Part shown: piece by piece, positions 14,822-23,841 of the stretch
Layout of the letters: each line of letters starts with the position of its first letter
Numbering within the stretch: the first letter of the stretch is position 1
Source: Chromatiales bacterium
Lineage (GTDB): Bacteria; Pseudomonadota; Gammaproteobacteria; Chromatiales; Chromatiaceae
Assembly: GCA_028278145.1 (NCBI GenBank)
Contig: JANQEV010000092.1
Span: 1 to 42,753 of the forward strand
Direction: 5' to 3'
DNA length: 42,753 nt
The notes under the pieces: generated by a model
Told to the model about the DNA's origin: nothing
What the model saw: only the letters and a program-made list of their open reading frames with translations
Database searches by the model: none
Translations under genes and position numbers: made by a program

Positions 14822-15964
14822 ATGCCTTACTGGCGCCTATCATCTTTCTACCTTTTTTACTTTGCCGCCCTGGGTGTGCTGGCACCATACTGGAGCCTGT
14901 ACCTTAAGGAACTGGGTTTCCAGTCCGTTGCCATCGGTGTTCTCATGGCCATCCCCATGGCTACCAAGCTGCTGGCACCATATGTGTGGGGTTGGTTGGG
15001 GGATCGTCTGGGAAAACGCATGTCCATTGTGCGTCTGGGCTCTCTGCTAACTACAATTATCTTCTGCTCAGTATTCTGGGTCACGGGTTTCTGGCAGCTT
15101 GCAATAGCCATGGTGCTGTTCAGTTTCTTCTGGAATGCCGTATTGCCGCAGTTTGAGGCCGTTACATTTGACTATCTGGGCAAGGATGTCTCCAAATATG
15201 CCCGGGTACGGGTCTGGGGCTCCATCGGCTTCATACTGGCTGTTATTTTCCTTGGTATTGCCGTAGACCTGAAAGGGCCCAGGGTTATATTGCCAGTACT
15301 ACTGCTTATGTACGCAGCGATCTGGCTATCCAGTATTACCATCAAGGATAAGCACAGGGAAGCGCATCATGCCGCGCAGCCACACATACTCTCCATACTG
15401 AAGCTACCGGCGGTGATCGCGTTCTTCCTGGTCTGTTTTCTACTCCAGGCGGGACATGGCCCCTATTACGCCTTCTACTCCATCTACATGGAATCTGTAG
15501 GATACTCCAAGACAGTAATCGGTCAGTTCTGGGCCCTGGGGGTAATTGCTGAGGTGATCGTATTCATATTCATGCATCGCCTGTTAGTGCGTTATGGTGC
15601 CCGTCAGGTACTATTGGCAAGTCTGGCCCTGGCGGTGTTGCGCTGGATCCTGATTGGAAACTTTCCTGAATCCCTTGCCACAATTCTGTTTGCCCAGATC
15701 CTGCATGCCGCCACTTTCGGTACCTTTCATGCCGCGGCCATTCACCTGGTGCACCACTATTTCACTGGTAAGCACCAGGGCAGGGGGCAGGCCTTATACA
15801 GCAGTCTCAGCTTTGGTGCTGGTGGCGCTATGGGTACACTGGCCAGCGGATTTCTGTGGGACAGCGCCGGTGCCAGCGTGGCCTTTGGTATATCAGCAGC
15901 ACTTTCTCTGCTGGCTTTTGTTATCGCCTGGAAGTGGGTGGTGAATGAGCTGAAAGAGGCATAA
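14822..15964 (+). CDS. MFS transporter, HcaT/phenylpropionate-permease-like
   Basis: A 380-residue major facilitator with about 12 hydrophobic helices. The N-terminus PYWRLSSFYLFYFAALGVLAPYWSLYLKELGF and the loop WGWLGDRLGKRMSIVRLGSL (the conserved loop 2-3 motif) are characteristic of the MFS_1_like/HcaT branch. VWGSIGFILAVIFLG in the fourth helix region is also typical. The best-known relative is a 3-phenylpropionate permease in E. coli, but many aroC-adjacent homologues have no known substrate, so a specific cargo is not claimed. Possibly cotranscribed with aroC. Confidence 0.88.
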   Translation: MPYWRLSSFYLFYFAALGVLAPYWSLYLKELGFQSVAIGVLMAIPMATKLLAPYVWGWLGDRLGKRMSIVRLGSLLTTIIFCSVFWVTGFWQLAIAMVLFSFFWNAVLPQFEAVTFDYLGKDVSKYARVRVWGSIGFILAVIFLGIAVDLKGPRVILPVLLLMYAAIWLSSITIKDKHREAHHAAQPHILSILKLPAVIAFFLVCFLLQAGHGPYYAFYSIYMESVGYSKTVIGQFWALGVIAEVIVFIFMHRLLVRYGARQVLLASLALAVLRWILIGNFPESLATILFAQILHAATFGTFHAAAIHLVHHYFTGKHQGRGQALYSSLSFGAGGAMGTLASGFLWDSAGASVAFGISAALSLLAFVIAWKWVVNELKEA

Positions 15965-16046
15965 TTACAGGCCTATTCATTCTTGCAGCAATAATCTAAG
16001 CTGAACCTTATATCCAGGAATTTAACTTCTAGCCAGGTATTATCTA

Positions 16047-16077
16047 TTGACCATGGAGTAAGTACATGGTTTACATT
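16047..16077 (+). promoter_or_regulatory. MerR-type promoter with 19-bp spacer and central dyad
   Basis: A -35 TTGACC (16047-16052) and a -10 TACATT (16072-16077) are 19 bases apart. The spacer carries the perfect dyad ACCATG-9 nt-CATGGT (16050-16070). The overlong spacer with an embedded inverted repeat is the hallmark of promoters controlled by MerR-family metal regulators of the PbrR/CadR/ZntR type. It points towards the merR gene, about 115 bases downstream of the expected start site. The intervening leader has no convincing gene. Confidence 0.6.
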
Positions 16078-16198
16078 TAAATATTGCGGTCTTGGTTTGG
16101 ATAAGCGGTACCACTCCTTTAGCACATCCTTCGTACCTCAATGATGCCAATCCAGGATGAAATAACAAAAACCAACAATACTGGAAGATAAGCCGGCA

Positions 16199-16606
16199 AT
16201 GGAAAAAGAGCTGACCATAGGGCATGTAGCAAAGCTCTCGGGCGTACCTGTAGATACCATCCGGTTCTATGAGCGGAAGGGATTGATCCAGGAGCCACCG
16301 CGTAACCAATCTGGCTACCGGGTATATCACTCCGGGGCTATTGAGCAGATTAGGTTCATTCGAGAGAGTCGCGACCTTCAGTTCTCATTGGATGAGATCA
16401 GCAAACTAATGTCTCTGCTCTTCGCTAAAGATAAAAATTGCTCTGGTATTCAGCAACTGCTTGAGAGCAAGATTGAGCATATCCATACCGAGATAGATAA
16501 GCTGGTAGCAGCCAGTCAACGGCTTAAACAGCTAAGGGATGATTGCAACTGCCCTGAACAAAATATCAACTGCCCCATGACGGATTTTCCTGAGCGCAAA
16601 GAGTAA
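16199..16606 (+). CDS. MerR family heavy-metal-type regulator
   Basis: A 135-residue MerR protein. The winged helix-turn-helix is intact (LTIGHVAKLSGVPVDTIRFYERKGLI...GYRVYHSGAIEQIRFIRESRDLQFSLDEI), followed by the long dimerisation helix. Cys81 at the start of that helix, with Cys116, Cys118 and Cys125 in the C-terminal loop (CNCPEQNINCPM), matches the ligand layout of MerR/PbrR-type sensors of Hg(II) or Pb(II). No mer, pbr or efflux ATPase gene is adjacent. The nearest partner is the diguanylate cyclase 16 bases downstream. The regulator probably activates its own promoter, which has the expected architecture. Confidence 0.9.
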   Translation: MEKELTIGHVAKLSGVPVDTIRFYERKGLIQEPPRNQSGYRVYHSGAIEQIRFIRESRDLQFSLDEISKLMSLLFAKDKNCSGIQQLLESKIEHIHTEIDKLVAASQRLKQLRDDCNCPEQNINCPMTDFPERKE

Positions 16607-16622
16607 CCAACAAAACATCATC

Positions 16623-17927
16623 ATGGGTAACAAAGGACAGCAGCCTGCTTCATTTCTGTTCCACCACTACGCGGAACACGGACCAGGCATTGCTCTCGTT
16701 GATGAAAATCATGTTACTGAGAGGGTAAACCTCCCCCTGTGCCGAATGCTTGGTTACTCTCAGTCGGAGTTCAATGGCATGTTTTTTGGCGATGTTGTCC
16801 TTCCTGATCATGGTAAGCACTGCCAATTCCATCAGGATGAGCTACGTAGTAATAATGGAGCGGTCAAGCGCACTACCAGACAGTATCGACATAAGAATGG
16901 CCAAGCGGTGTGGGTGGCTGAGACCATATCCATGGTGCCAAGTGAGTTGCATAATGGGATGCATAATCTGCTTTACCTTGTGGAGGAGCTGACAAATCCC
17001 AACGGGACTGGAAGTCCATGTGAGATTGTACAGCATATGCCGGATGGGCTTGTTATTACGGATGAGAATTTCCACATTATTGATATAAATCCAGCCTTCA
17101 GTTCCATCACTGGCTACGACAAAGGGGAGGTAGTAGGACATCCACCTCTGTTTCTTCAATCAGACCGGCATAGCGCACATTTTTACCGAAGAATGTTTTA
17201 TTCCATCAAGAAAGATGGTTACTGGCAGGGAGAGATCTGGAAGCTACACAAAAATGGCAAGCATATTCCACTGTGGCTACGGATTAACACCTTAAAGGCA
17301 GCAGGTAATAAAAGCCCTCGTTATATTGGTGTCTTTTCTGATATCCGGAACCAGATAGAACTCCGTGAGGACCTGCTACGCCGTGCCAACCATGACCCTC
17401 TTACAGGGCTTCCCAACCGCCTGCTGTTTTATGATCGGACAAAGATGGCCATGCGCCAGGCGAAACGCTCAGGTAGAAAGATTGCTCTGCTGTTTGTGGA
17501 CCTGGATAGATTTAAAGCGGTCAATGATAGCTATGGGCACAGTACGGGAGATAGTGTGCTTATTGAGATTACACGGCGTTTAAAAAATAATCTGCGCGAT
17601 GTTGATACTATGGCTCGGTTCGGTGGTGATGAATTTGCCATTATGATTTCAGATCTTGATCGTGCTGGAGATGCCGCAGAGGTGGCGGAAAAGTTACTCG
17701 CTGTATTCAGATATCCACTTTCGATAGAGGAGTATGAGATCTCCATTACCGCCAGTATCGGAATCAGTATCTACCCGGACGATACTGACAATGTAGACCA
17801 CATGTTGTGCCAGGCTGATTCTGCCATGTACCAGATCAAGAGAGATGGATGCAATAATTACCGCTTTTTTCAAGCACGACCAAAGCGCCAAGAATATCAG
17901 CCCATTAACGATCAGGACCAGGAATAG
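16623..17927 (+). CDS. PAS-PAS-GGDEF diguanylate cyclase
   Basis: A 434-residue protein with no transmembrane helix. It has a first PAS-like region (about 12-120), a second clear PAS domain (about 132-245, DGLVITDENFHIIDINPAFSSITGYDKGEVVG) and a GGDEF domain (about 255-420). The catalytic motif GGDEF is intact at 334-338. The inhibitory I-site RxxD is present as RDVD at 325-328, five residues before it, so product inhibition is expected. It makes cyclic di-GMP from two GTP. No EAL domain follows. It starts 16 bases after the MerR regulator and is probably in the same transcript. Confidence 0.92.
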   Translation: MGNKGQQPASFLFHHYAEHGPGIALVDENHVTERVNLPLCRMLGYSQSEFNGMFFGDVVLPDHGKHCQFHQDELRSNNGAVKRTTRQYRHKNGQAVWVAETISMVPSELHNGMHNLLYLVEELTNPNGTGSPCEIVQHMPDGLVITDENFHIIDINPAFSSITGYDKGEVVGHPPLFLQSDRHSAHFYRRMFYSIKKDGYWQGEIWKLHKNGKHIPLWLRINTLKAAGNKSPRYIGVFSDIRNQIELREDLLRRANHDPLTGLPNRLLFYDRTKMAMRQAKRSGRKIALLFVDLDRFKAVNDSYGHSTGDSVLIEITRRLKNNLRDVDTMARFGGDEFAIMISDLDRAGDAAEVAEKLLAVFRYPLSIEEYEISITASIGISIYPDDTDNVDHMLCQADSAMYQIKRDGCNNYRFFQARPKRQEYQPINDQDQE

Positions 17928-18081
17928 ATTGACCAACTAAGTGATAGTTTAACTATTTAGTACTTAGAGAAATGGATAAGTCCGCCAGTCTATTCCATAT
18001 GCTAGAGTATGTGGGAGTTATGATTGGTGGACGGGATGACTCCGCCCCCTTCAGTTTGTGACCTATATTGTGGGGAATGCA

Positions 18082-18501
18082 GTGTCTATCTGGAAAAACC
18101 TTATTTCACTCGATGAGATTGCACGCTATTCGAAAAACACCATGGTGGAGTTTCTGGATATCTCCATCATTGAGATTGGGGATGATTATCTAAAAGCCAG
18201 TATGCCAGTATGTGCCAAGACTCACCGCCCCATGGGATTTCTACATGGTGGTGCCACGGTAACCCTGGCTGAAACTGTTGGTAGTTTTGCTGCATATATG
18301 GCAGCACCGCCTGGAAAACACTGTGTTGGCCTGGAGGTAAATGCCAACCATATCCGTTCAGTTAAAACCGGCCTTATCTATGCGCAAGCCAAGCCCATAC
18401 ATATTGGTCGTTCAACACAGGTGTGGGATGTACGCATTACCGACGAAGAGAATAACACCGTTGCGGCATCCCGCATTACTGTTGCTGTATTGGATGGCTA
18501 G
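18082..18501 (+). CDS. PaaI-type hotdog thioesterase
   Basis: A hotdog-fold acyl-CoA thioesterase of about 139 residues. I prefer the GTG at 18082, preceded by TGGGGA and giving the typical start MSIWKN; an in-frame GTG at 18058 adds eight residues. The family signature is HRPMGFLHGGATVTLAETVGSFAAYM, with the conserved HGG loop and following acidic residue. GLEVNANHIRSVKTGLIYAQAKPIHIGRSTQVWDVRI is the second strand region. Relatives include YbdB/EntH and DHNA-CoA thioesterases. Substrate not assignable from sequence. It ends 7 bases before the convergent SLC13 gene. Confidence 0.9.
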   Translation: MSIWKNLISLDEIARYSKNTMVEFLDISIIEIGDDYLKASMPVCAKTHRPMGFLHGGATVTLAETVGSFAAYMAAPPGKHCVGLEVNANHIRSVKTGLIYAQAKPIHIGRSTQVWDVRITDEENNTVAASRITVAVLDG

Positions 18502-18508
18502 TTTTGTG

Positions 18509-20368
18509 CTACATACCGTATAACCATGGCAGCAGGAAGCTGAGCATGGCCCACATCAGCAGGGTCAGAGGCACACCTACCCGGACAAAATCACTAAAGC
18601 TGTAGTTACCGGCGTTCATCACCAGGAGGTTGGTTTGATAGGCCATGGGGGTGGCAAAACTAAGATTGGCTCCGAACAGCACTGCCAACACGAAGGGCTC
18701 AGGTGGTGCTCCCAACTGCTGGGCGATGCCGATAGCAATGGGAGTACCTACCACGGCTGCTGCATTGTTGGAGACAACATTTGTGAGTATGGCCATCATC
18801 AACAGTAGTCCACTCAGGACAAATACTGCAGGTAGACCACTGGTGGCCATGACATAGGCTGATGCAAGGTACTGGGCTCCTCCGGTCTCCACCAGGGCCA
18901 CTCCCATGGCCAGACTGGTAACGATGATCATAATCACTGAGGCGTTGAGGGCGCGGCTGGCATCCTTCCAACGTAGGCAGCCAGTCAATAGCATCAGCAT
19001 CACACCCAATACTGCACTAACCGCGATCTTGAGAATACCGAAGGCTGCCAGCAGTACTATCCCCAACATGATGGCTAGGGCCACTGGTGCCTTGTCAGTG
19101 TGGGCCAGATCTTCTGTGGCATCGAGTACCAGCAATTCACCCTTGGTCTTGAGCTGCTTTATTTTTTGTTTGGAACCTTGGAGCAGTATCACATCACCAT
19201 TTTTCAGCTGTATATCCTCGGCGTGCTCCAGTGGGGTCTTGGTACCATAGTTGGACCATATTCCAGCGCGGTGCAAGGCTAGGACCATGACCTGATAACG
19301 GGCACTGAACTGGTAGTTGTTTAGTGTAGTGCCCTCCAGTGGAGAACCACGCACTACTGCAACCTCGGCGATCTGTTGTTTGTCGTCCATCAGGGGGTGT
19401 TGTTCATCCACTGGAACATTCTGAGAGTAGAGCTTGGCCCCCAGGACCTTCTCAAACTCCTTGAGTCGTTCTGGGGTGTCGAAGGCCACGATGCGGTCAC
19501 CGGCCTTTATGATTACATCGGGCAGGGTAACCAGGCAGTAGGCGCGATTGCCACGTAGTACCTGCTCTATCTCCATGCGCCCATCTGTCTTGTCCAGGAT
19601 CTCAGAAATGGTATTGCCGTCGGCTGGGCTGTCTTCTCCGATATGGAGTTGGGCGCGGAACATGCGTGGGGAGGTGGATTTGAGCATAGGCTCACGTTCC
19701 GGGATAAGCATCGGGGCGATTAGCCATAGGTATGCGATCCCCACAGTGCCGGCGATTATGGCCGGTAGCGCAAAATCAAACATGTTGAACTGCTTCAACC
19801 CAAGATCTATGGCTACGAACACTACCAGCAGGTTGGTGGATGTGCCGATGGTGGTGGTAGTGCCGCCGATAAGGGTGGCAAAACCCATAGGCATCAGGGA
19901 GTGGGCGGCAGTGGTGCCGGTACGCAGGGAGACGCTGATCAGGATTGGCAGCAGCAGTATCACAATTGGGGTGTTGTTAACAAAGGCGCTCAGCACCGCA
20001 CCCACAAACAGAGTAGCGAGCATGGATAGACTGGGATAGCTTGCCCAGTAGCGTGCCAATAGTCTGCCGATGGGCTCCAGAGCACCGGTGCGCACCAGGC
20101 CCTGTCCTGCAATCATCAAAGCAGAGACTGCTATCAGTGCCTCATGTCCAAAGCCGGAAAAAAAGTCTTTGGCTGTAAGCGTTCTCTCTTCCCCGGTGTA
20201 TGGGTATAGCTCAAAAAACAACACCAGAATTATCAGTACGAACAGGCTGGAAGATGCCAGTGGCAGCTCTTCGCGGGAAAACAGGAATAGGGCAGCTACA
20301 ATGATGCCCATTACCACCATGGCATGGAGAGATGGGGTTATTAGTTGTGTGGTAATTGAGGCGTCCAT
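18509..20368 (-). CDS. SLC13/DASS family permease with two RCK_C (TrkA_C) domains
   Basis: A 619-residue membrane transporter with N- and C-terminal blocks of hydrophobic helices (about 14-225 and 430-618). Between them lie two soluble RCK_C domains (about 235-320 and 325-415). The divalent-anion-transporter motifs are visible as AFVNNTPIVILLLPI and GTSTNLLVVF in the first half and TNVVSNNAAAVVGTPIAIG in the second. This YfbS/SdcS-like architecture is often annotated as a sodium/sulfate or dicarboxylate transporter. A sulfate-related role would suit a sulfur oxidiser but is only a suggestion. It stands alone on the minus strand. Confidence 0.9.
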   Translation of the reverse strand: MDASITTQLITPSLHAMVVMGIIVAALFLFSREELPLASSSLFVLIILVLFFELYPYTGEERTLTAKDFFSGFGHEALIAVSALMIAGQGLVRTGALEPIGRLLARYWASYPSLSMLATLFVGAVLSAFVNNTPIVILLLPILISVSLRTGTTAAHSLMPMGFATLIGGTTTTIGTSTNLLVVFVAIDLGLKQFNMFDFALPAIIAGTVGIAYLWLIAPMLIPEREPMLKSTSPRMFRAQLHIGEDSPADGNTISEILDKTDGRMEIEQVLRGNRAYCLVTLPDVIIKAGDRIVAFDTPERLKEFEKVLGAKLYSQNVPVDEQHPLMDDKQQIAEVAVVRGSPLEGTTLNNYQFSARYQVMVLALHRAGIWSNYGTKTPLEHAEDIQLKNGDVILLQGSKQKIKQLKTKGELLVLDATEDLAHTDKAPVALAIMLGIVLLAAFGILKIAVSAVLGVMLMLLTGCLRWKDASRALNASVIMIIVTSLAMGVALVETGGAQYLASAYVMATSGLPAVFVLSGLLLMMAILTNVVSNNAAAVVGTPIAIGIAQQLGAPPEPFVLAVLFGANLSFATPMAYQTNLLVMNAGNYSFSDFVRVGVPLTLLMWAMLSFLLPWLYGM

Positions 20369-20550
20369 AGGGTATTGGGATATGGAGTTGTACCTGACTG
20401 CTCTGGGAATCAGGTTCTGATTGGTCTGATGTGGCTGGCGTTGTGGTCTAAGCGTTGCATTATGTAGATTATAAGAGTTAGTTTTTTAGGCTGCTGGGAT
20501 ATTAATTATTGATTGGAATAACTTGTTCTAAATTGCCGATAGGTCCTATG

Positions 20551-21417
20551 TTATGCAGTGCATAAGCCAAGCATGGCACTGGCAGCGTTGGAGAGTGTTC
20601 TGGAGCTGTGGGTCACCACACCAAGATTTCTATGTAGTTTCAATCCGGGGATTTTAATAATGTGCAGATCCTCGTCCTCGATCATCATCTCTGGCAGTAG
20701 GCTCCAGCCCAGCCCGGTGCTGGTCATCACCTTTAAGGTTTCAAGATAATTGGTGGAAATGGCTATATCCACCTTCAGTTCCTGCGGTGCCAGGGCCTGT
20801 TCCAGTATGTTTCTGGTGTAGGTGCCGATACCTGGTAGCAGGGCAGGGTGTTTTACCAGCTCTTCCAGGGTAGGGTGGCTGATCTGCGCCAATGGATGAT
20901 CACGGCTTACCACCAGGTTCAGGGGGTCATGCCAGATTTGGGTGGTATTGAGGTTGGGAGGGATTTCTGTGGGTAGGGTTACAATCCCCAGCTCCAATTT
21001 ACCCTGGGCCACTGCATGGCAGGCCGCTTCAGATCCAAGAAATCTAATATCGAGCTGTACGTTTGGATGATCCTGTCTGAATCTACGCAATAACGGTGGC
21101 AGGCGATGCAGCCCAATATGATGGCTGGTACCCATCTTCAGAATACCCCCCACATCACCAGAGAGATTGGAAATGGAACGCTGAATATCCTCCATCTCCT
21201 GCAGCATGTTGTTGGCACGCGGCAACAGCTTGCGCCCCGCCTCATTCAGGATGGTGGTCTTACCTATACGATCAAATAGCTTTACCCCCAGTTCTGCTTC
21301 GAGTGATGCAATGCGTTTACTCACTGCCGGCTGGGTAAGATAGATACGCTCTGCAGCCAGAGAAAATGAGCTGGTGTCAGCTACGGCCACGAAGGCCTTC
21401 AAGGTATTTATGTCCAC
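20551..21417 (-). CDS. LysR family regulator divergent from leuC
   Basis: A 288-residue LysR-type regulator. The N-terminal helix-turn-helix is TSSFSLAAERIYLTQPAVSKRIASLEAELGVKLFDRIGK (about 15-53), followed by the usual co-inducer-binding domain (about 90-288). It is divergent from leuC, with a 127-base region between them that contains LysR-like dyads. A LysR gene in this position is common in Pseudomonas and relatives. It probably controls leuCDB in response to a pathway intermediate, by position only. Confidence 0.92.
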   Translation of the reverse strand: MDINTLKAFVAVADTSSFSLAAERIYLTQPAVSKRIASLEAELGVKLFDRIGKTTILNEAGRKLLPRANNMLQEMEDIQRSISNLSGDVGGILKMGTSHHIGLHRLPPLLRRFRQDHPNVQLDIRFLGSEAACHAVAQGKLELGIVTLPTEIPPNLNTTQIWHDPLNLVVSRDHPLAQISHPTLEELVKHPALLPGIGTYTRNILEQALAPQELKVDIAISTNYLETLKVMTSTGLGWSLLPEMMIEDEDLHIIKIPGLKLHRNLGVVTHSSRTLSNAASAMLGLCTA

Positions 21418-21449
21418 TGGATGTCCGGTTGCTTATCTGGGTTCAGTAT

Positions 21450-21502
21450 ATTCCAAATAGGAATCATATGCATAAAAAAGATGAATTTGTTTTATAGATA
21501 TG
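21450..21502. promoter_or_regulatory. LysR-type operator region upstream of leuC
   Basis: Two dyads lie between lysR and leuC. ATTCC-5 nt-GGAAT (21450-21464) has the T-N11-A form of LysR boxes. A longer one has 13-base arms, 21465-21477 and 21490-21502, matching in 11 of 13 positions around a 12-base AT-rich centre. They fit recognition and activation half-sites, 43-95 bases before the leuC start. Confidence 0.6.
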
Positions 21503-21544
21503 TCACGACTATTATTCAGACTCCACAAATAAGGTAATAGGCAA

Positions 21545-22948
21545 ATGAGCAAAAAAACTCTCTATGACAAGCTTTGGGACGACCATGTGGTTCGTACCGA
21601 TGACGATGGAACTGTGTTGCTGTATATCGACCGACAGTTGGTGCATGAAGTAACTTCACCGCAAGCCTTTGAAGGTCTGCGCATGGCTGGACGCAAGTTG
21701 TGGCGCACCAGCTCCACCATCGCCACGCCAGATCATAATGTCCCTACCCTGGGACGGGATCAGGGCATAGATGATCCCATTGCCCGCCTGCAAGTGGAGA
21801 CCCTGGACAAGAACTGTGAGGAGTTCGGGATTACAGAATTTGGCATGAACGACATCCGTCAGGGTGTGGTGCATGTGATGGGGGCAGAGCAGGGTGCCAT
21901 CCTACCCGGCATGACCGTGGTATGTGGTGACTCCCATACAGCTACCCACGGCGCTTTTGGTGCCCTGGCCTTTGGTATCGGTACCTCTGAGGTGGAGCAT
22001 GTACTGGCTACCCAGTGTCTGATCCAGAAGAAATCCAAGTCCATGCTGGTGAAGATCGATGGTGAGATCGGCAAGGGTGTCACCGCCAAGGACATTACCC
22101 TGGCGGTGATCGGCAAGCTGGGTACCGCAGGTGGTACCGGCTACGTGATCGAGTTTGCCGGGGATGCCATTCGCAATCTCAGCATGGAAGGTCGTCTTAC
22201 TGTATGTAACATGGCCATTGAGGCCGGTGCCCGTGCCGGTATCGTGGCAGTGGATGACACCACCATCGACTACCTGAAGGATCGCCCCTATGCGCCAAAG
22301 GGTGAAATGTGGGAGCAGGCGGTTGCCGCCTGGCGTAACTATCACAGTGATGAAGGTGCCGAGTTTGATTCAGTTATCGAATTGGATGCCGCTTCCATCG
22401 AACCACAGGTAACCTGGGGTACTTCTCCAGAGATGGTACTGCCCATTGGTGATGTAGTGCCTAACCCGGACAATGAACAGGATCAGGTAAAGGCCCAGGG
22501 TATGCGTCGCGCCCTGGAATACATGGGGCTGGAGGCCGGTACCAAGTTGGTGGATATTCAACCGGATCATGTATTCATCGGTTCCTGCACCAATGGTCGT
22601 ATTGAGGACCTGCGTTCGGCCGCTGAGGTGGTAAAGGGTCGCAAGGTGGCTGACAACATCACCCAGGCCCTGGTGGTACCTGGTACTGGGCTGGTTAAGC
22701 AGCAGGCCCAGGAAGAGGGTCTGGACCAGATCTTTATCGACGCTGGATTCGAGTGGCGTGAGCCTGGCTGTTCCATGTGTCTGGCCATGAACGCAGACCG
22801 TCTGGCTCCAGGTGATCGTTGTGCCTCCACCTCCAACCGTAATTTCGAGGGACGGCAGGGACAGGGTGGTCGCACCCATCTGGTAAGCCCGGCCATGGCT
22901 GCTGCCGCCGCAGTGGCAGGACATTTCGTGGACGTGCGTGAGCTGTAA
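21545..22948 (+). CDS. leuC: 3-isopropylmalate dehydratase large subunit
   Basis: A 467-residue aconitase-family protein, standard length. With LeuD it isomerises 2-isopropylmalate to 3-isopropylmalate in leucine synthesis, using a 4Fe-4S cluster. The cluster cysteines are visible in GSCTNGR and [44 protein letters not shown] is the conserved core. It heads the leuC-leuD-leuB run and is preceded by a probable LysR operator. The 72-base gap to leuD carries a palindromic repeat element. Confidence 0.98.
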   Translation: MSKKTLYDKLWDDHVVRTDDDGTVLLYIDRQLVHEVTSPQAFEGLRMAGRKLWRTSSTIATPDHNVPTLGRDQGIDDPIARLQVETLDKNCEEFGITEFGMNDIRQGVVHVMGAEQGAILPGMTVVCGDSHTATHGAFGALAFGIGTSEVEHVLATQCLIQKKSKSMLVKIDGEIGKGVTAKDITLAVIGKLGTAGGTGYVIEFAGDAIRNLSMEGRLTVCNMAIEAGARAGIVAVDDTTIDYLKDRPYAPKGEMWEQAVAAWRNYHSDEGAEFDSVIELDAASIEPQVTWGTSPEMVLPIGDVVPNPDNEQDQVKAQGMRRALEYMGLEAGTKLVDIQPDHVFIGSCTNGRIEDLRSAAEVVKGRKVADNITQALVVPGTGLVKQQAQEEGLDQIFIDAGFEWREPGCSMCLAMNADRLAPGDRCASTSNRNFEGRQGQGGRTHLVSPAMAAAAAVAGHFVDVREL

Positions 22949-22953
22949 AGATA

Positions 22954-23004
22954 TTTAGCCGCAAATGAATTAATAGTTCCATTTGCGTCTGTTTGCGGCC
23001 AAAA
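22954..23004. repeat. Palindromic GCCGCAAA repeat element in the leuC-leuD gap
   Basis: The ends TTTAGCCGCAAA and TTTGCGGCCAAA are inverted copies (11 of 12). Inside them CGCAAATG and CATTTGCG pair perfectly, so two nested hairpins are possible. The element fills most of the gap. It resembles, in short form, the one in the next gap at 23664-23820, so both probably belong to one dispersed family. Confidence 0.65.
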
Positions 23005-23020
23005 GTATAGGTAATTAACT

Positions 23021-23662
23021 ATGGAAAAATTCGAGACATTTACTGGCACCGTGGCCCCGTTGGATCGTTCCAACGTGGATACTGATGCTATTATTCCCAA
23101 GCAGTTTCTGAAGTCGATCAAGCGCACCGGTTTTGGGCCTTATCTGTTTGATGAGTGGCGTTACATGGATCATGGCGAACCGGATATGGACTGCACCAAT
23201 CGTCCGCGTAACCCGGAGTTTGTGCTGAACGATGAGCGTTACTCGAGTGCACCGGTTCTACTGACCCGGGAAAACTTCGGTTGTGGTTCATCCCGCGAGC
23301 ATGCGCCTTGGGCTCTGGCAGATTTTGGCTTTAAAGTAATTCTGGCTCCCAGCTTTGCCGATATCTTTTTTAACAACTGTTTCAAGAACGGTATCCTGCC
23401 CATTGTTCTGGATGATGCAGTGGTGGATGGTCTGTTTAATAAGGCCACAGGTGAACAGGCCCTGGAGATAACGGTTGACCTGGCAGCGCAGGAGCTGCGT
23501 CTGGCAGATGGTGAGGTTATCACCTTTGATGTGGATGAGTTTCGCAAGCACTGTCTGCTGGAAGGGCTGGATGATATCGGGCTGACTCTGCGCCACAGCG
23601 ATGAGATAAAGGCGTTTGAGCAACAGCGACGTGAGGGTGCGCCTTGGGTGTTTGCTGTCTAA
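23021..23662 (+). CDS. leuD: 3-isopropylmalate dehydratase small subunit
   Basis: A 213-residue swivel-domain subunit that completes the active site with LeuC. Signatures are [29 protein letters not shown] at the N-terminus and [48 protein letters not shown] in the middle, containing the conserved GCGSSREH substrate-binding loop. Length is normal for the bacterial enzyme. It lies between two repeat elements within the leu run. Confidence 0.98.
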   Translation: MEKFETFTGTVAPLDRSNVDTDAIIPKQFLKSIKRTGFGPYLFDEWRYMDHGEPDMDCTNRPRNPEFVLNDERYSSAPVLLTRENFGCGSSREHAPWALADFGFKVILAPSFADIFFNNCFKNGILPIVLDDAVVDGLFNKATGEQALEITVDLAAQELRLADGEVITFDVDEFRKHCLLEGLDDIGLTLRHSDEIKAFEQQRREGAPWVFAV

Positions 23663-23663
23663 G

Positions 23664-23820
23664 TTTTTAGCCGCAAATGGACGCAAAGAACCGCGAATGA
23701 CCGCTAATAAAAATGATTAGTGCTATCGAGCGTACAAACTGATTCTTAACTTACAGAGGGTTGAATCAGTGTTTACGTATAACCATATTTGCGGCGATTT
23801 GCGTAATTTGCGGCCTCTTA
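23664..23820. repeat. MITE-like palindromic element in the leuD-leuB gap
   Basis: About 157 bases bounded by inverted ends. The left end reads GCCGCAAATGGACGCAAA (23670-23687). The reverse complement of the right end gives GCCGCAAATTACGCAAAT (23796-23813), and a further GCCGC follows it. An internal perfect dyad ACTGATTC/GAATCAGT occurs at 23738-23745 and 23763-23770. No gene of its own is seen. The shape is that of a small non-autonomous mobile or intergenic repeat. Confidence 0.65.
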
Positions 23821-23841
23821 ATAGATAAGGAATAAAGCATA

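Noticed and set aside
17935..17975. A hairpin after the diguanylate cyclase (CTAAGT...ACTTAG) as terminator
   Set aside because: The stem is AT-rich with several interruptions and no T-run follows; too weak to call.
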